In this document: piece by piece, positions 1 to 9,197 of the stretch
How positions within the stretch are numbered: the first letter of the stretch is position 1
Layout: each line of letters starts with the position of its first letter
Assembly: GCF_043633585.1 (NCBI RefSeq)
Contig: NZ_CP141832.1
Span: forward strand, 1,178,001-1,242,000
DNA: 64,000 bases
DNA from: Lacrimispora sinapis
Lineage (GTDB): Bacteria > Bacillota > Clostridia > Lachnospirales > Lachnospiraceae
Reading direction: 5' to 3'
Position numbers and translations under genes: made by a program
The notes under the pieces: generated by a model
The model's database searches: none
What the model saw: the letters and a program-made list of their open reading frames with translations, nothing else
What the model was told of the DNA's origin: nothing

Positions 1-391
1 AGGGAGGACCGAAAAGATGGATGGTGGAGGTCATATCAAGAAAAGCTTCATCAATGCTGAACTTTTCAATATCAGGGGTGTAATCGGATAAAATTGCCAT
101 TAACTGCCGGGATTTTTCTGTGTAAATTTGAAAATTGGCTGGTACTACGGTTAGCCCGGGGCATTTTTTTAAGGCCTGGACAATGGGCTCGCCGGTGGTT
201 ATTCCGAACTTTTTGGCCGGAGTGGATTTGGCTAAAACAATTCCGTGTCTTGAGGCGGCATCTCCCCCTACCGCCGATGGGATGGTTCTTAGATCCAGCG
301 CTTTTGGGTCTTTTTCCAGACGGTAGACAGATTCCCAGCTTAAAAATGCAGAATTTACATCAATATGAAAAATCAGTCGTTGAGGTTCCAT
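1..391 (-). CDS. dinB: Y-family DNA polymerase (DinB/Pol IV type), N-terminal part
   Basis: The reverse strand encodes the first 130 residues of a Y-family translesion polymerase; the rest lies beyond the window start. Visible motifs are FHIDVNSAFLSWE near the N-terminus (Asp11 as first metal ligand, Phe16 in the steric-gate position) and FSIDEAFLDM (Asp114-Glu115, the palm acidic pair). These polymerases copy past damaged bases at low fidelity. The start ATG (389-391) has AAAGGAG about 6 nt upstream. It is divergent from the carboxypeptidase gene across about 110 bp. The family is clear; the DinB versus UmuC-like subtype cannot be settled from the N-terminus. Confidence 0.9.
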   Translation of the reverse strand, partial: MEPQRLIFHIDVNSAFLSWESVYRLEKDPKALDLRTIPSAVGGDAASRHGIVLAKSTPAKKFGITTGEPIVQALKKCPGLTVVPANFQIYTEKSRQLMAILSDYTPDIEKFSIDEAFLDMTSTIHLFGPP

Positions 392-502
392 GATATTCTC
401 CTTTCGTTTTTTTATTATACCGAAAATACGTTCGGAAAGTAAAGGGAATAATTAAAAAAACTACGGAATAGGATAAAATAAAGTCAAGCGGGAGGCTCTT
501 TC

Positions 503-1819
503 ATGAGGCATGTCATAGGGGGTTTTCTGGCAGTGATAGCCTTTGTCCTGGTTTTTAAGACGGGGACATGGGTATTTCGGCTGGCAGAAGGAGAGACTGT
601 CAATGGGAAAGTAACGGTAGAAGAAGAAAAAGATAAAAACCAACCGGTCCAGACAAAGGATGAATTAAATCTTCATGCTCAGTCAGCGGTTTTGATGGAT
701 GCCCTGACCGGCCGCATTCTATATGGGAAAAATGAGGATCTGGTACGCCCCATGGCCAGTACTACAAAGATCATGACCTGTATCATAGCACTGGAACATG
801 GAAATCTCTCCGATACGGTGACAGCCAGTCAGAAAGCAGCGTCTCAGCCCAAGGTCCATCTTGGGGTCTATAAAGGGGAAACATTCCTCTTGAAGGATTT
901 GCTTTACAGCCTGATGCTGGAATCCCATAACGATTCAGCCATGATGATTGCCGAGCATGTGGGGGGAAGCATGGAGGGCTTTGCAGCCCTGATGAATCAA
1001 AAGGCAAGAGATTTGGGATGCAGCAATACATATTTCATTACGCCAAACGGACTGGATGCCAAGGAAGAAAAAGATGGACAGGTGAAGGAACACGCCACCA
1101 CAGCAGCAGATTTAGCCAGGATCATGAATTACTGCATCGGCCAGTCTCCCAAGAAAGACGAATTTCTGGAAATAACAGGAACCCAGAATTATTCGTTTCA
1201 GGATCTGGAAGGAAAACGTTCCTTTGGATGCAACAACCATAATGCTTTACTGACTTCTATGAGCGGCGCATTTTCCGGAAAAACAGGATTTACCGGAGGG
1301 GCCGGATATTCTTATGTGGGTGCATTAAAAAATGAAGGAAGAGTTTACACCATTGCCTTGTTGGGCTGTGGCTGGCCTCCTCATAAAACATATAAATGGT
1401 CGGATGCAAGGAAATTGTTTCAATATGGTCTGGATCGTTTCCATTATAGAGAGGTATACCAGGAAACAAAGTTTGGGGACATTCTTATAAAAAATGGAAT
1501 TCCGCCTTCCGGCAGACTGGAAGATCCGGTGATGGTGCCCTGTGATATCGGCAAGTCGGAAGAACGAAGCTTAAAAGTTCTCCTGGCAGATGATGAAAAA
1601 GTAACGGTAGATATAGAACTTCCAAAAGAATTAAAAGCTCCGGTAAAAAAAGGGCAGACCGTTGGAACCGTAATTTACCGGCTGAACGGGGAGGTGTTAA
1701 AAACCTATCCGGTTTCTTTGCTGGAAGGGGCAGACCGAATCACCCCATTGTGGTATGTAAAGACCATCATCAAGAATTATCTTTCCATGCCGGGAATTGG
1801 GTGCATATTTTCTTCCTAA
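503..1819 (+). CDS. D-alanyl-D-alanine carboxypeptidase (low-molecular-weight PBP, S11 family)
   Basis: A serine DD-carboxypeptidase that trims the terminal D-Ala from peptidoglycan stem peptides outside the membrane. The N-terminus (about residues 5-25) is a hydrophobic signal/anchor segment. The three penicillin-binding motifs are in order: STTK with Ser86/Lys89, SHN at 141-143, and a KTG in GAFSGKTGFTGG. The C-terminal third fits the beta-rich PBP5 C domain and ends in a short hydrophobic tail that could sit on the membrane. The length of 438 residues is normal for DacA/DacF proteins. Vegetative and sporulation roles cannot be told apart here. Confidence 0.92.
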   Translation: MRHVIGGFLAVIAFVLVFKTGTWVFRLAEGETVNGKVTVEEEKDKNQPVQTKDELNLHAQSAVLMDALTGRILYGKNEDLVRPMASTTKIMTCIIALEHGNLSDTVTASQKAASQPKVHLGVYKGETFLLKDLLYSLMLESHNDSAMMIAEHVGGSMEGFAALMNQKARDLGCSNTYFITPNGLDAKEEKDGQVKEHATTAADLARIMNYCIGQSPKKDEFLEITGTQNYSFQDLEGKRSFGCNNHNALLTSMSGAFSGKTGFTGGAGYSYVGALKNEGRVYTIALLGCGWPPHKTYKWSDARKLFQYGLDRFHYREVYQETKFGDILIKNGIPPSGRLEDPVMVPCDIGKSEERSLKVLLADDEKVTVDIELPKELKAPVKKGQTVGTVIYRLNGEVLKTYPVSLLEGADRITPLWYVKTIIKNYLSMPGIGCIFSS

Positions 1820-1888
1820 TAACGAATCCGTATGTTATACTGGAGAAAGTTACTGGCTTTGTATTTGCATGAGGAGGTCAACAGAAAG

Positions 1889-2731
1889 ATGAAAGAAACA
1901 ATGAGCAGCATCGGGCGTATTCCTTTAGAGAAGCTTCCCAATACCAGAGACTTGGGAGGATTGAAAACCACAGACGGCAGATCCATTCTTCCCAACAGGC
2001 TGATCCGCAGCGGAGCTTTATTTGGAGCCACGGATAACGATATTAAAATACTGACGGAGCAGTACGGTCTGGGAACTGTGATTGATTTCCGCACAGATAC
2101 GGAACGCAGACAAAAACCCGATCCTGAGATTCCTGGGGTTATCAATATTTTCAATCCCATACTTGATGAAAAGACCGTAGGGATCACGTTTGAAGAGGAA
2201 GAGAGAAGAGAGAGGGAAGAACCGAAAGAAATTTTTGCAGGTATCATGGATCATGCAGTGACTCTTGGGGGAAAACCGGAGCAATACATAAAGAAGCTTT
2301 ATGAGGACCTTGCACTCAGTGACTTTGCAGCCAGACAGTACGGACGATTTTTTGATCTCCTGCTGGAAGCGGATGAGAGAGCGGTGCTGTGGCACTGCAG
2401 TGCAGGGAAGGACCGGGTCGGCATTGGAACCGCACTGCTTCTTTCTGCACTTTCAGTGGACCGTGACACCGTTATCAATGATTTTGTAGTGACCAATACC
2501 TATGTTACGGATGGAGCAGAAAAGATTTCTTTGCTGGTAAAAGAAAAAACCGGGGATCATACCCTTGCGGAATGTGTGCGGGTGCTTTTAACCGTTTCAG
2601 AGGATTATATCCTTCATGCATTTTCAGCAATGGAGAAATGTTCCGGAACCATAGATGCTTACCTGACGGAACGCATTGGCCTGTCCACGGATAAAAAACA
2701 TAGGCTGAGAAGAAAGTTCTTAACAGAATGA
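1889..2731 (+). CDS. Tyrosine-protein phosphatase, dual-specificity/PTP-like
   Basis: A protein of 280 residues with the phosphatase signature HCSAGKDRVG, giving a Cys170 nucleophile and Arg176 in the CX5R loop. The N-terminal part (LPNTRDLGG, NRLIRSGALF) is typical of bacterial tyrosine phosphatases related to lipid and tyrosine phosphatases of Firmicutes. The start is placed at ATG 1889 because AGGAGG lies 11 nt upstream; a longer reading from 1832 would run through this ribosome site. The substrate is unknown. The gene ends just before a palindromic repeat and is convergent with the antiporter gene. Confidence 0.87.
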   Translation: MKETMSSIGRIPLEKLPNTRDLGGLKTTDGRSILPNRLIRSGALFGATDNDIKILTEQYGLGTVIDFRTDTERRQKPDPEIPGVINIFNPILDEKTVGITFEEEERREREEPKEIFAGIMDHAVTLGGKPEQYIKKLYEDLALSDFAARQYGRFFDLLLEADERAVLWHCSAGKDRVGIGTALLLSALSVDRDTVINDFVVTNTYVTDGAEKISLLVKEKTGDHTLAECVRVLLTVSEDYILHAFSAMEKCSGTIDAYLTERIGLSTDKKHRLRRKFLTE

Positions 2732-2748
2732 GCTGGACCTCTCTCTAT

Positions 2749-2900
2749 AGGGGCTGTGGCAAAATGAATCGGTGATAGCAATTTGTACAAAATAATCCTA
2801 TGAATCGCATAAAAATGCGCCTTGAAACAGCTTTTAAAGCTTAGTCAAGACGCATTTTTTGTGCAATATTTTCCAGCAAGTCTTTTTTGCGACAGCCCCT
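2749..2900. repeat. MITE-like palindromic element A between convergent genes
   Basis: A 152-bp segment whose ends are inverted copies of AGGGGCTGT-GCAAAA, at 2749 and reading back from 2900. Inside is a second inverted repeat, AAAATGCGCCTTGA at about 2813 against TCAAGACGCATTTT at about 2849. The outer ends resemble the terminal repeats of the IS1182-type scar at 26860 and 30332 and of a shorter element at 44082. The right end lies one base from the stop codon of the antiporter gene. The inner hairpin probably also acts as a transcription terminator. Confidence 0.6.
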
Positions 2901-4490
2901 TTATGCATTCAGGATAAGACAATCCCCGTCTTTCACATAGGTCTGGCCGTCAGGGATTAAGGAACTTCCCGCCCTTTGAATGAGGAAGATCAGAGTATCC
3001 TGGGGCAGGGTAAGGTCGCTGATTTTCTGATTCACCCAAGGATGGTACGGACCGATCTGGACTTCTCTCAGCTTCAAGGTGTTATCCGTATAGGGGGTAC
3101 TGTTTAAGACGACCACATCATCCGCCAGCACCATGGTATCGCCTCTGGGAATCAATGTTTTGCCGTTTCTCAAAATCATAACTGCCATCATTCCATCCGG
3201 AATAATAATATCTTTAAAAGTATGGTTGATCCAGGGATGACCCTTTGGCAGCCGCATTTCCGTCAGATGGACAGACGGGTCTTCGCTGTAATCATTAAAG
3301 GTCCTGAAAATGTTGTCCGTAGGCCCGATCACATTCAGTTTTTTTGCCATCCAAGGCAGTAAAGATCCCTGAATGGATACGGAAAGCAGACAGACACAAA
3401 AAACAATATGGAAAATGTCAAGTTCAAGTGCAGAGGGACTTAAAACAGCCAGTATGGCAAAGACAATGGATACTGCCCCGCGCAGGCCCGCCCATGATAT
3501 CAAAAGCTGCTGACGGAAAGGAACTTTAAAGGGAGTAAGGATGAGAGACACAACGATTGGACGTGCTACAAGCAGCATAAAAGCCCAGATGCCCACCGAT
3601 GGTAAGATCACCGGAATGATTCTGGAAGGAAAACAGAGCAGTCCCAACAGGAAAAACAGTACGATCTGCATCATACCCGAGATTCCATCAAAAAAGTGAA
3701 CCATTTCCGCTTTGTAATGAATCTTGCTGTTCCCAATGATGATCCCTGCTATGTAAACGCTTAAAAACCCGTTTCCTCCCACGGAATTGGAAAGTCCATA
3801 AGTCAACAGAGCTATGGACATGCCAAGAATGGGAAGCAGCTCCCTGGATCTGAAATGGTCGATCCGGAAAATGAAATATCCGGCACAACCGGCAGCCGCA
3901 CCAAAAAGAAGGCCAAACACCACTTCCTCTCCGAAAATAATGCCGATGCTGGCTGCAGAAGACTTTCCGCTCATAATTCCAAGAACAATAAGGGTGAGCA
4001 TATAAGAGACCGGGTCATTGCTTCCGCTTTCCACTTCAAGAACAGAAGCCATACCATTAACCAGATTTAATTTTTTAACTCTTAATATAGAAAAAACGCT
4101 TGCGGCATCCGTAGAACTTAAAATAGAGCCGATGAGAAATCCTTCAAGCAAAGATGTTTTTAATATGTAATAGCAGAAGAATCCAGTGATAACGGCAGTG
4201 AGGATAACGCCTAAGGTGGATAAGATAATCGACTTGGCTGCTACTGGCTTTGCTTCATGCCAGTTGGTACAAAACCCGCCGTAAAACATGATAAAGATCA
4301 GAGCAATGGAGCAGATGGTCTCAGCAAGAGCATAATTTGAAAAATTAATCCGGAAAATGCCATCCGTTCCAAACATCATGCCTAAAAGAATGAAAAGAAG
4401 CAGTGACGGAACGCCGATTCGGTAAGACAGGTTACTGGCTAAAATACAGAGAATGCAGATGATAGCGGCTACAATTAGATATAGTTCCAT
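2901..4490 (-). CDS. K+(Na+)/H+ antiporter, CPA1 family with C-terminal RCK_C (TrkA-C) regions
   Basis: An integral membrane antiporter of 529 residues. About 12 hydrophobic helices fill residues 1-385, with the CPA1-type core segments (SSTDAASVFSILR, ESGSNDPVSYML, GLRGAVSIVFAI). The last 130 residues are soluble and carry two similar halves around LPKGHPWINHTFKDI and VQIGPYHPWVNQKISDL, the pattern of TrkA-C ligand-binding domains found in NhaP2/CvrA-type potassium/proton antiporters. In related proteins this domain senses nucleotides such as c-di-AMP; that role is inferred here. The stop codon abuts repeat element A. Confidence 0.88.
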   Translation of the reverse strand: MELYLIVAAIICILCILASNLSYRIGVPSLLLFILLGMMFGTDGIFRINFSNYALAETICSIALIFIMFYGGFCTNWHEAKPVAAKSIILSTLGVILTAVITGFFCYYILKTSLLEGFLIGSILSSTDAASVFSILRVKKLNLVNGMASVLEVESGSNDPVSYMLTLIVLGIMSGKSSAASIGIIFGEEVVFGLLFGAAAGCAGYFIFRIDHFRSRELLPILGMSIALLTYGLSNSVGGNGFLSVYIAGIIIGNSKIHYKAEMVHFFDGISGMMQIVLFFLLGLLCFPSRIIPVILPSVGIWAFMLLVARPIVVSLILTPFKVPFRQQLLISWAGLRGAVSIVFAILAVLSPSALELDIFHIVFCVCLLSVSIQGSLLPWMAKKLNVIGPTDNIFRTFNDYSEDPSVHLTEMRLPKGHPWINHTFKDIIIPDGMMAVMILRNGKTLIPRGDTMVLADDVVVLNSTPYTDNTLKLREVQIGPYHPWVNQKISDLTLPQDTLIFLIQRAGSSLIPDGQTYVKDGDCLILNA

Positions 4491-4631
4491 GAATTTCCTC
4501 CTTGTTTACGATGTCAAAATAAGTATAACACAAAATTCCAACACAGGAAAATAAGAAATTAAATTGAACAAAATATTAACCCGTGCTATAGTATTTATGT
4601 TTGTTTACTGCAGGAAAGGAAGTTTTATTCA

Positions 4632-5477
4632 ATGAATATAAAAAAGATTGCAACGGTACTGGCAGGCAATACGGTCTATGCACTGGCAGTATCACTGTTT
4701 ATATTACCAGGAGGTTTGATTACCGGAGGGACAACGGGACTTGCCCTGGTGTTCCAGCACCAGCTGGGCATTCCCATAGCGGCTTTTGTGGCAGTTTTTA
4801 ATATTCTTATGTTTGCGGCAGGAGTCCTGGTATTAGGAAAGGCATTTGCATTTACCACCATGATCAGTACGTTTTATTATCCCTTTATTTTAGGGATTTT
4901 TGAAAGGGTGTTCGGAAATACCGGGATTACCGGTGACCGGATGCTGGCGACGGTGTTTGCAGGACTATTGATCGGAGCCGGAATCGGAATGGTGATCCGG
5001 GCCGGAGCATCTACGGGAGGTATGGATATCCCTCCGCTGATTCTTAATAAAAAGAGAAATTTATCCGTATCCATAACCATGTCCGTGTTTGACAGCATCA
5101 TCCTTCTTTCTCAGATGATTTTTTCCGACAAAGAGCAGATTCTTTACGGAATTTTGCTTGTGCTCATCTATACGGTGGTGCTCGATAAAGTGCTTTTAAT
5201 CGGAAGGAATCAGATGCAGGTAAAGATCATCAGCGAAAAATTTGAAGAAATCAATCAATGCATCCAGGAAAAAATGGACCGGGGAACCACGCTGTTAGCC
5301 AGTGAAGGCGGACATTTGAGACAGGCATCTTTTGCCGTTTTAACTGTAATTTCAGGCAGACAGCTTTCAAAGCTTAACGAAATGGTCATGGGAATAGATC
5401 CTCAGGCATTTATGATCATCAATCAGGTAAATGAAGTCCGGGGAAGAGGATTTACGCTTCATAAAGAATACAAATAA
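4632..5477 (+). CDS. YitT family membrane protein (DUF161 + DUF2179)
   Basis: A protein of 281 residues with five to six predicted membrane helices in residues 1-190 (for example TTGLALVFQHQLGIP and GAGIGMVIRAGASTGG) and a soluble C-terminal domain of about 80 residues ending in VNEVRGRGFTLHKEYK, the DUF2179 signature of YitT proteins. The molecular function of the family is not established. GGAAAGGAAG lies about 10 nt before the ATG. It is transcribed away from the antiporter gene and appears to be a single-gene unit. Confidence 0.85.
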   Translation: MNIKKIATVLAGNTVYALAVSLFILPGGLITGGTTGLALVFQHQLGIPIAAFVAVFNILMFAAGVLVLGKAFAFTTMISTFYYPFILGIFERVFGNTGITGDRMLATVFAGLLIGAGIGMVIRAGASTGGMDIPPLILNKKRNLSVSITMSVFDSIILLSQMIFSDKEQILYGILLVLIYTVVLDKVLLIGRNQMQVKIISEKFEEINQCIQEKMDRGTTLLASEGGHLRQASFAVLTVISGRQLSKLNEMVMGIDPQAFMIINQVNEVRGRGFTLHKEYK

Positions 5478-5610
5478 CAGAACAAAAAATAACAGATTCT
5501 TACAGAAATCAGTCTAAGGTTTACGGTTTTAGAAAGTCTATTGACTTACGATCTTTTCAGGTGCTATACTGTGGCCGAAGCAAAGAATGGACGCAGGGAG
5601 GAACCAGGAA

Positions 5611-6189
5611 ATGAGGAAGAAAAAAATCAGTTGCATATGTTTTGCCATATTAGTGGCGGCGCTTTTAACGGCTGGCTGTGGCAGAAAGGAAGCTTCGGAT
5701 TCCAGCGGTACTCCTATAGAGACAACGGAATCGGAGATGGGAGACAGCCCTATGAAAAGAGCTGGGATACAGGAAGAAACATCTGAAAGCCCCAAAGAAG
5801 AGGAAGCAGAAGTTATGGGCGAGGCAGGCCCGGGAGCAATGGAAAGCAGCGAAAGCCAGGGACCGGACAAAAAGGTAGAAGCGTTTGCGGAAAAGGTTCA
5901 GGAGGCTGTTTCAGACCGGGATCTGGAGGCGTTGGCAGATTTAATTTCATATCCATGTGTTTTCATAACCGGAGACCAGGAAAAGATCATTCTTAAAAAC
6001 AGCGGAGACTTAACAAAGCAGAATCCGGATATGGTATTTGGTGATGATTTGATGGTAGCAGTAGCCAATGTTGATACCGGTACGCTGAAGGAAACACAAA
6101 AAGGAGTAGTTCTCGGAGAGGGAGATTCCAATATTACATTTCAGGTAAAACCGGATGGTACGATTGGAATTATTGAAATCATAGAATAG
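5611..6189 (+). CDS. Putative lipoprotein of unknown function
   Basis: A secreted lipoprotein of 192 residues. The start is ATG 5611, chosen because GGGAGG sits about 10 nt upstream and because the resulting N-terminus is a classical lipoprotein signal: RKKK, a hydrophobic stretch, then the lipobox LTAGC. A low-complexity acidic and serine-rich linker (about residues 25-85) follows, then a folded domain of about 100 residues (KVEAFAEKVQEAVSDRDLEALADLISYP) that resembles small NTF2-like or DUF4878-like extracellular domains. I do not recognise a specific function. Confidence 0.7.
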   Translation: MRKKKISCICFAILVAALLTAGCGRKEASDSSGTPIETTESEMGDSPMKRAGIQEETSESPKEEEAEVMGEAGPGAMESSESQGPDKKVEAFAEKVQEAVSDRDLEALADLISYPCVFITGDQEKIILKNSGDLTKQNPDMVFGDDLMVAVANVDTGTLKETQKGVVLGEGDSNITFQVKPDGTIGIIEIIE

Positions 6190-6286
6190 CTATGTGAATA
6201 TTTAACTAAATTTTGAGACAAAAATATACAAAACGACGGATATCTCGACACATTACATCAAAATGTTCATTTGTGGTAAGAATAGG

Positions 6287-6331
6287 AATCTACTGATTGT
6301 GAAAAATCAATAGATTTCTGTTCTTTTTTTG
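6287..6331 (+). terminator. Intrinsic terminator after the lipoprotein gene
   Basis: The stem AATCTACTGATTG / AATCAATAGATT with a short loop is followed by a run of seven T. It lies about 100 bp after the lipoprotein stop and upstream of the decarboxylase operon. Confidence 0.6.
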
Positions 6332-6460
6332 TTAAAAACAGCTTGAAATTCGTAAAATTTAATTATACAATTATAATCGGCAGAATTTAGTGTTATTCTA
6401 TAATCCAACCGCCTGGTGCGGACAGGATTATATATTTATTACAAAATGGAGGATTGCAAA

Positions 6461-7915
6461 ATGAGTAATTCAACACAAACATCAGCAAGTAATCGGATTC
6501 ATGCTTTGCTTGATGAGAATAGTTTTGTTGAAGTTGGCAGCTATGTAACTGCAAGGAGCACAGACTTTAACATGTCAGCAAAGGAAACTCCGGCTGACGG
6601 TGTTGTTACTGGCTATGGTACGATTGAAGGCTGTCTTGTCTATGTATACAGTCAGGATGCATCAGTTCTTGGCGGTTCCGTAGGGGAGATGCATGCGAAA
6701 AAGATCACCAAACTTTACAATATGGCTATGAAAACAGGAGCACCTGTGATTGGCTTAGTTGATTGTGCAGGATTGAGACTTCAGGAAGCAACCGATGCTT
6801 TGAATGGCTTTGGCGAGGTTTATTTGAGCCAGACTCTGGCATCCGGTGTAATTCCCCAGATAACAGCAGTATTCGGGGCATGCGGCGGCGGTATGGCTGT
6901 TTCCGCAGCTATGGCAGATTTTACTTTTATGGAGACCAAGGGCGGAAAGCTGTTTGTGAATGCGCCCAATGCCATTGCAGAAAATTACGCGGAGAAATGC
7001 AACACAGCTTCCGCTGATTTCCAGAGCAAAGAAGCCGGCATGGTGGACTTTACAGGAGAAGGTGAGGAGATCTTATCAAAGATCAGAACTCTTGTTTCCA
7101 TTCTTCCTGCCAACAATCAGGATGACTTATCTTACAGTGAATGCAAGGACGATTTGAACCGTGTATGTTCTGACCTGGCTAATTACGTTGGAGATACAGC
7201 GGTTGCACTTACCCAGATTTCCGATGATCATTTCTTTATGGAGACTAAGAAGGAATATGCTCCTTCCATGGTGACTGGATTTATCCGTTTAAACGGCGCA
7301 ACCGTAGGCTGTGTTGCGAACAGAACGGAATCTTATGATGAAAGCGGTGTTAAGACAGCTGGCTATGAGGCTCTTCTCACAGCAGACGGATGTGAAAAAG
7401 CGGCAGAATTCGTTCATTTCTGTAATGCATTTGATATTCCTCTTTTAACACTTGTGAATGTGAGAGGCTATGAAGCGACCAAATGTGCAGAAAAGCGCAT
7501 TGCAAAAGCATCAGCAAAATTAACTTATGCATTTGCCAATGCAACAGTACCTAAGGTAACGGTTGTGATCGGAGAAGCATTGGGAACCGCATACTTAACC
7601 ATGAACAGCAAGTCCATCGGTTCCGATGTGGTATATGCATGGGAAAAAGCCTCCATCGGCATGATGGACGCAGAGGAAGCAGCAAAGATCATGTATGCAG
7701 ATGAGATTGCAAAAGCAGATGACGCAAAAGCGCTCATTCATGAGAAAGCGGAAAGCTATAAGCTTCTTCAGTCCAGTGCTGTTTCTGCAGCAAAGAGAGG
7801 ATATGTTGATGATATCATCGATGCCAGCGAGACAAGAGCCAGAGTAATTGCTGCATTTGAGATGTTATTTACAAAAAATGAGGATCGTCCCGCAAAAAAA
7901 CATGGCACGATTTAG
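6461..7915 (+). CDS. Carboxyltransferase subunit (methylmalonyl-CoA decarboxylase alpha / transcarboxylase 12S type)
   Basis: A protein of 484 residues with the tandem crotonase-like fold of acyl-CoA carboxyltransferases (MmdA, PccB, AccDA-like). Visible family segments are SQDASVLGGSVGEMHAKKI, VIGLVDCAGLRLQEA, FGACGGGMAVSAAMADF and, in the second half, TLVNVRGYE. Such subunits move CO2 between an acyl-CoA and biotin. The start is ATG 6461 after TGGAGG; an upstream in-frame codon at 6416 lacks a ribosome site. It heads an operon with an OadG-like subunit, a biotin carrier and an OadA/5S-type subunit. Together they resemble transcarboxylase; the true acyl-CoA substrate is not shown by the sequence. 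Confidence 0.85.
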   Translation: MSNSTQTSASNRIHALLDENSFVEVGSYVTARSTDFNMSAKETPADGVVTGYGTIEGCLVYVYSQDASVLGGSVGEMHAKKITKLYNMAMKTGAPVIGLVDCAGLRLQEATDALNGFGEVYLSQTLASGVIPQITAVFGACGGGMAVSAAMADFTFMETKGGKLFVNAPNAIAENYAEKCNTASADFQSKEAGMVDFTGEGEEILSKIRTLVSILPANNQDDLSYSECKDDLNRVCSDLANYVGDTAVALTQISDDHFFMETKKEYAPSMVTGFIRLNGATVGCVANRTESYDESGVKTAGYEALLTADGCEKAAEFVHFCNAFDIPLLTLVNVRGYEATKCAEKRIAKASAKLTYAFANATVPKVTVVIGEALGTAYLTMNSKSIGSDVVYAWEKASIGMMDAEEAAKIMYADEIAKADDAKALIHEKAESYKLLQSSAVSAAKRGYVDDIIDASETRARVIAAFEMLFTKNEDRPAKKHGTI

Positions 7916-7932
7916 AATGAGGTGACAGGGAT

Positions 7933-8685
7933 ATGAAACTGAATTTGAAACGAGTAGCATTGGGACTTACAATGGCAGTCTGCCTCTTTTCATTCACGAT
8001 AAACAGTAAGGCTGAAACCGCACCAACCGAGATCGATGCCAATATTGAGAAACAGATGGAACAGTTTCCGGAACCTTATCTGAAGGCGTTTGTGGATTTA
8101 AAAGACGAAGATGTGCAGGCATTCAAAGCCAAGATGGAGAGCGATGAGAGCGTTGCAGCACTTTCAGCAACGGCAGATTCCTGGCAGAGTATCAAAGGGG
8201 ATTTAGGAGCTCTGGTATCCATTGGAAAAGATGTCACAGTAAAGGCTACAGAAGAAGGATACAGCGCAACCGTAAATGCTGTATTTGAAAAACAGAACCT
8301 GGATTTTACCGTCACAATTGATCCCCGGATGACAAAGGTAGTGAGTGCAACCTTTCATCCGGAAAAGACCGCAAACAGTCAGGAAGACTTATATGGCTGG
8401 CTGGCAGTAGGTGCTATCGTACTTGCGGCGGTGATCGTTGCTGTGCGTAAATACAACGGGGCATCAGACGGCAGCTCTGAAGAGGGCAATGCCAATGCAG
8501 CAGCTTTTGTTCCGGCTGAGTCCGTAGCGGATTCTGTCAGTGCAGAACCGGCAAACCTTGTAGATGATCTGGAACTGGTGGCTGTCATTACTGCTGCGAT
8601 TGCTGCAAGTACAGGAAGTTCACCAAGCGGCCTGGTTGTCCGCTCAATCAGACGTGCACCAGCCGGTAAATGGAAAAACGCTTAA
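7933..8685 (+). CDS. OadG-family membrane subunit of sodium-pump-type decarboxylases, with N-terminal extracellular extension
   Basis: A protein of 250 residues. Residues 1-28 form a signal/anchor sequence, residues 30-150 are a soluble extracytoplasmic stretch, and YGWLAVGAIVLAAVIVAV at about 155-172 is a membrane helix. The C-terminal tail (DLELVAVITAAIAAS, GLVVRSIRR) is characteristic of OadG/MmdD gamma or delta subunits. Classical OadG is about 80-120 residues, so the N-terminal half is an addition. It follows the carboxyltransferase by 17 bp. No gene for the beta subunit that pumps Na+ lies in the operon, so this protein may simply anchor a soluble complex to the membrane. Confidence 0.75.
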   Translation: MKLNLKRVALGLTMAVCLFSFTINSKAETAPTEIDANIEKQMEQFPEPYLKAFVDLKDEDVQAFKAKMESDESVAALSATADSWQSIKGDLGALVSIGKDVTVKATEEGYSATVNAVFEKQNLDFTVTIDPRMTKVVSATFHPEKTANSQEDLYGWLAVGAIVLAAVIVAVRKYNGASDGSSEEGNANAAAFVPAESVADSVSAEPANLVDDLELVAVITAAIAASTGSSPSGLVVRSIRRAPAGKWKNA

Positions 8686-8706
8686 ATAATCAGGAGGATT
8701 TTCATC

Positions 8707-9117
8707 ATGAAAAATTATACAATTACAGTTAATGGTAATGTTTATGACGTAACCGTAGAAGAGGGCGGCTCCCATGCAGCAGCTCCAAGAGCAGCGGCAC
8801 CAGCACCAGCACCGAGAGCAGCAGCTCCGGCACCTGCAGCAGCACCTGCTCAGGAAGCAGCACCTGCTCCAGCTCCTGCAGCAGCACCTGCAGGCACACA
8901 GGGTTCCGTAACCGTTTCCGCTCCAATGCCAGGAAAGATCCTGGGTATTAAGGTCAGCCCAGGCCAGGCAGTGAAAAAGGGAGAGGTACTGGTTATTCTT
9001 GAAGCTATGAAGATGGAAAATGAAATCGTATCACCTTCTGACGGAACTGTTGCAAGTATCAATGTAACCACCGGCGAAGCTGTTAATTCCGGTGCAACAT
9101 TAGCTACTTTAAACTAG
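8707..9117 (+). CDS. Biotin carboxyl carrier protein
   Basis: A protein of 136 residues: a short N-terminal segment (MKNYTITVNGNVYDVTVEE), an Ala/Pro-rich flexible linker at about residues 25-65, and a biotinyl domain. The biotin acceptor is Lys102 in EAMKMEN, with SAPMPGKILGI and the C-terminal TGEAVNSGATLATL also typical. The carrier shuttles carboxybiotin between the 12S-type and 5S-type subunits. AGGAGG lies about 9 nt before the start. The Ala-Pro linker gives long antisense reading frames that are not genes. Confidence 0.93.
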   Translation: MKNYTITVNGNVYDVTVEEGGSHAAAPRAAAPAPAPRAAAPAPAAAPAQEAAPAPAPAAAPAGTQGSVTVSAPMPGKILGIKVSPGQAVKKGEVLVILEAMKMENEIVSPSDGTVASINVTTGEAVNSGATLATLN

Positions 9118-9197
9118 GATAAAAGACCGGTGCAACCAGCCGGTATAGGAAAAGGCTCTTAACAGAGCAGATTGAACAATAACCAGGAGGTAAGACA

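Noticed and set aside
8729..9071. Antisense frames across the biotin carrier gene
   Set aside because: They are open only because of the Ala/Pro-rich linker; the sense gene is unambiguous.
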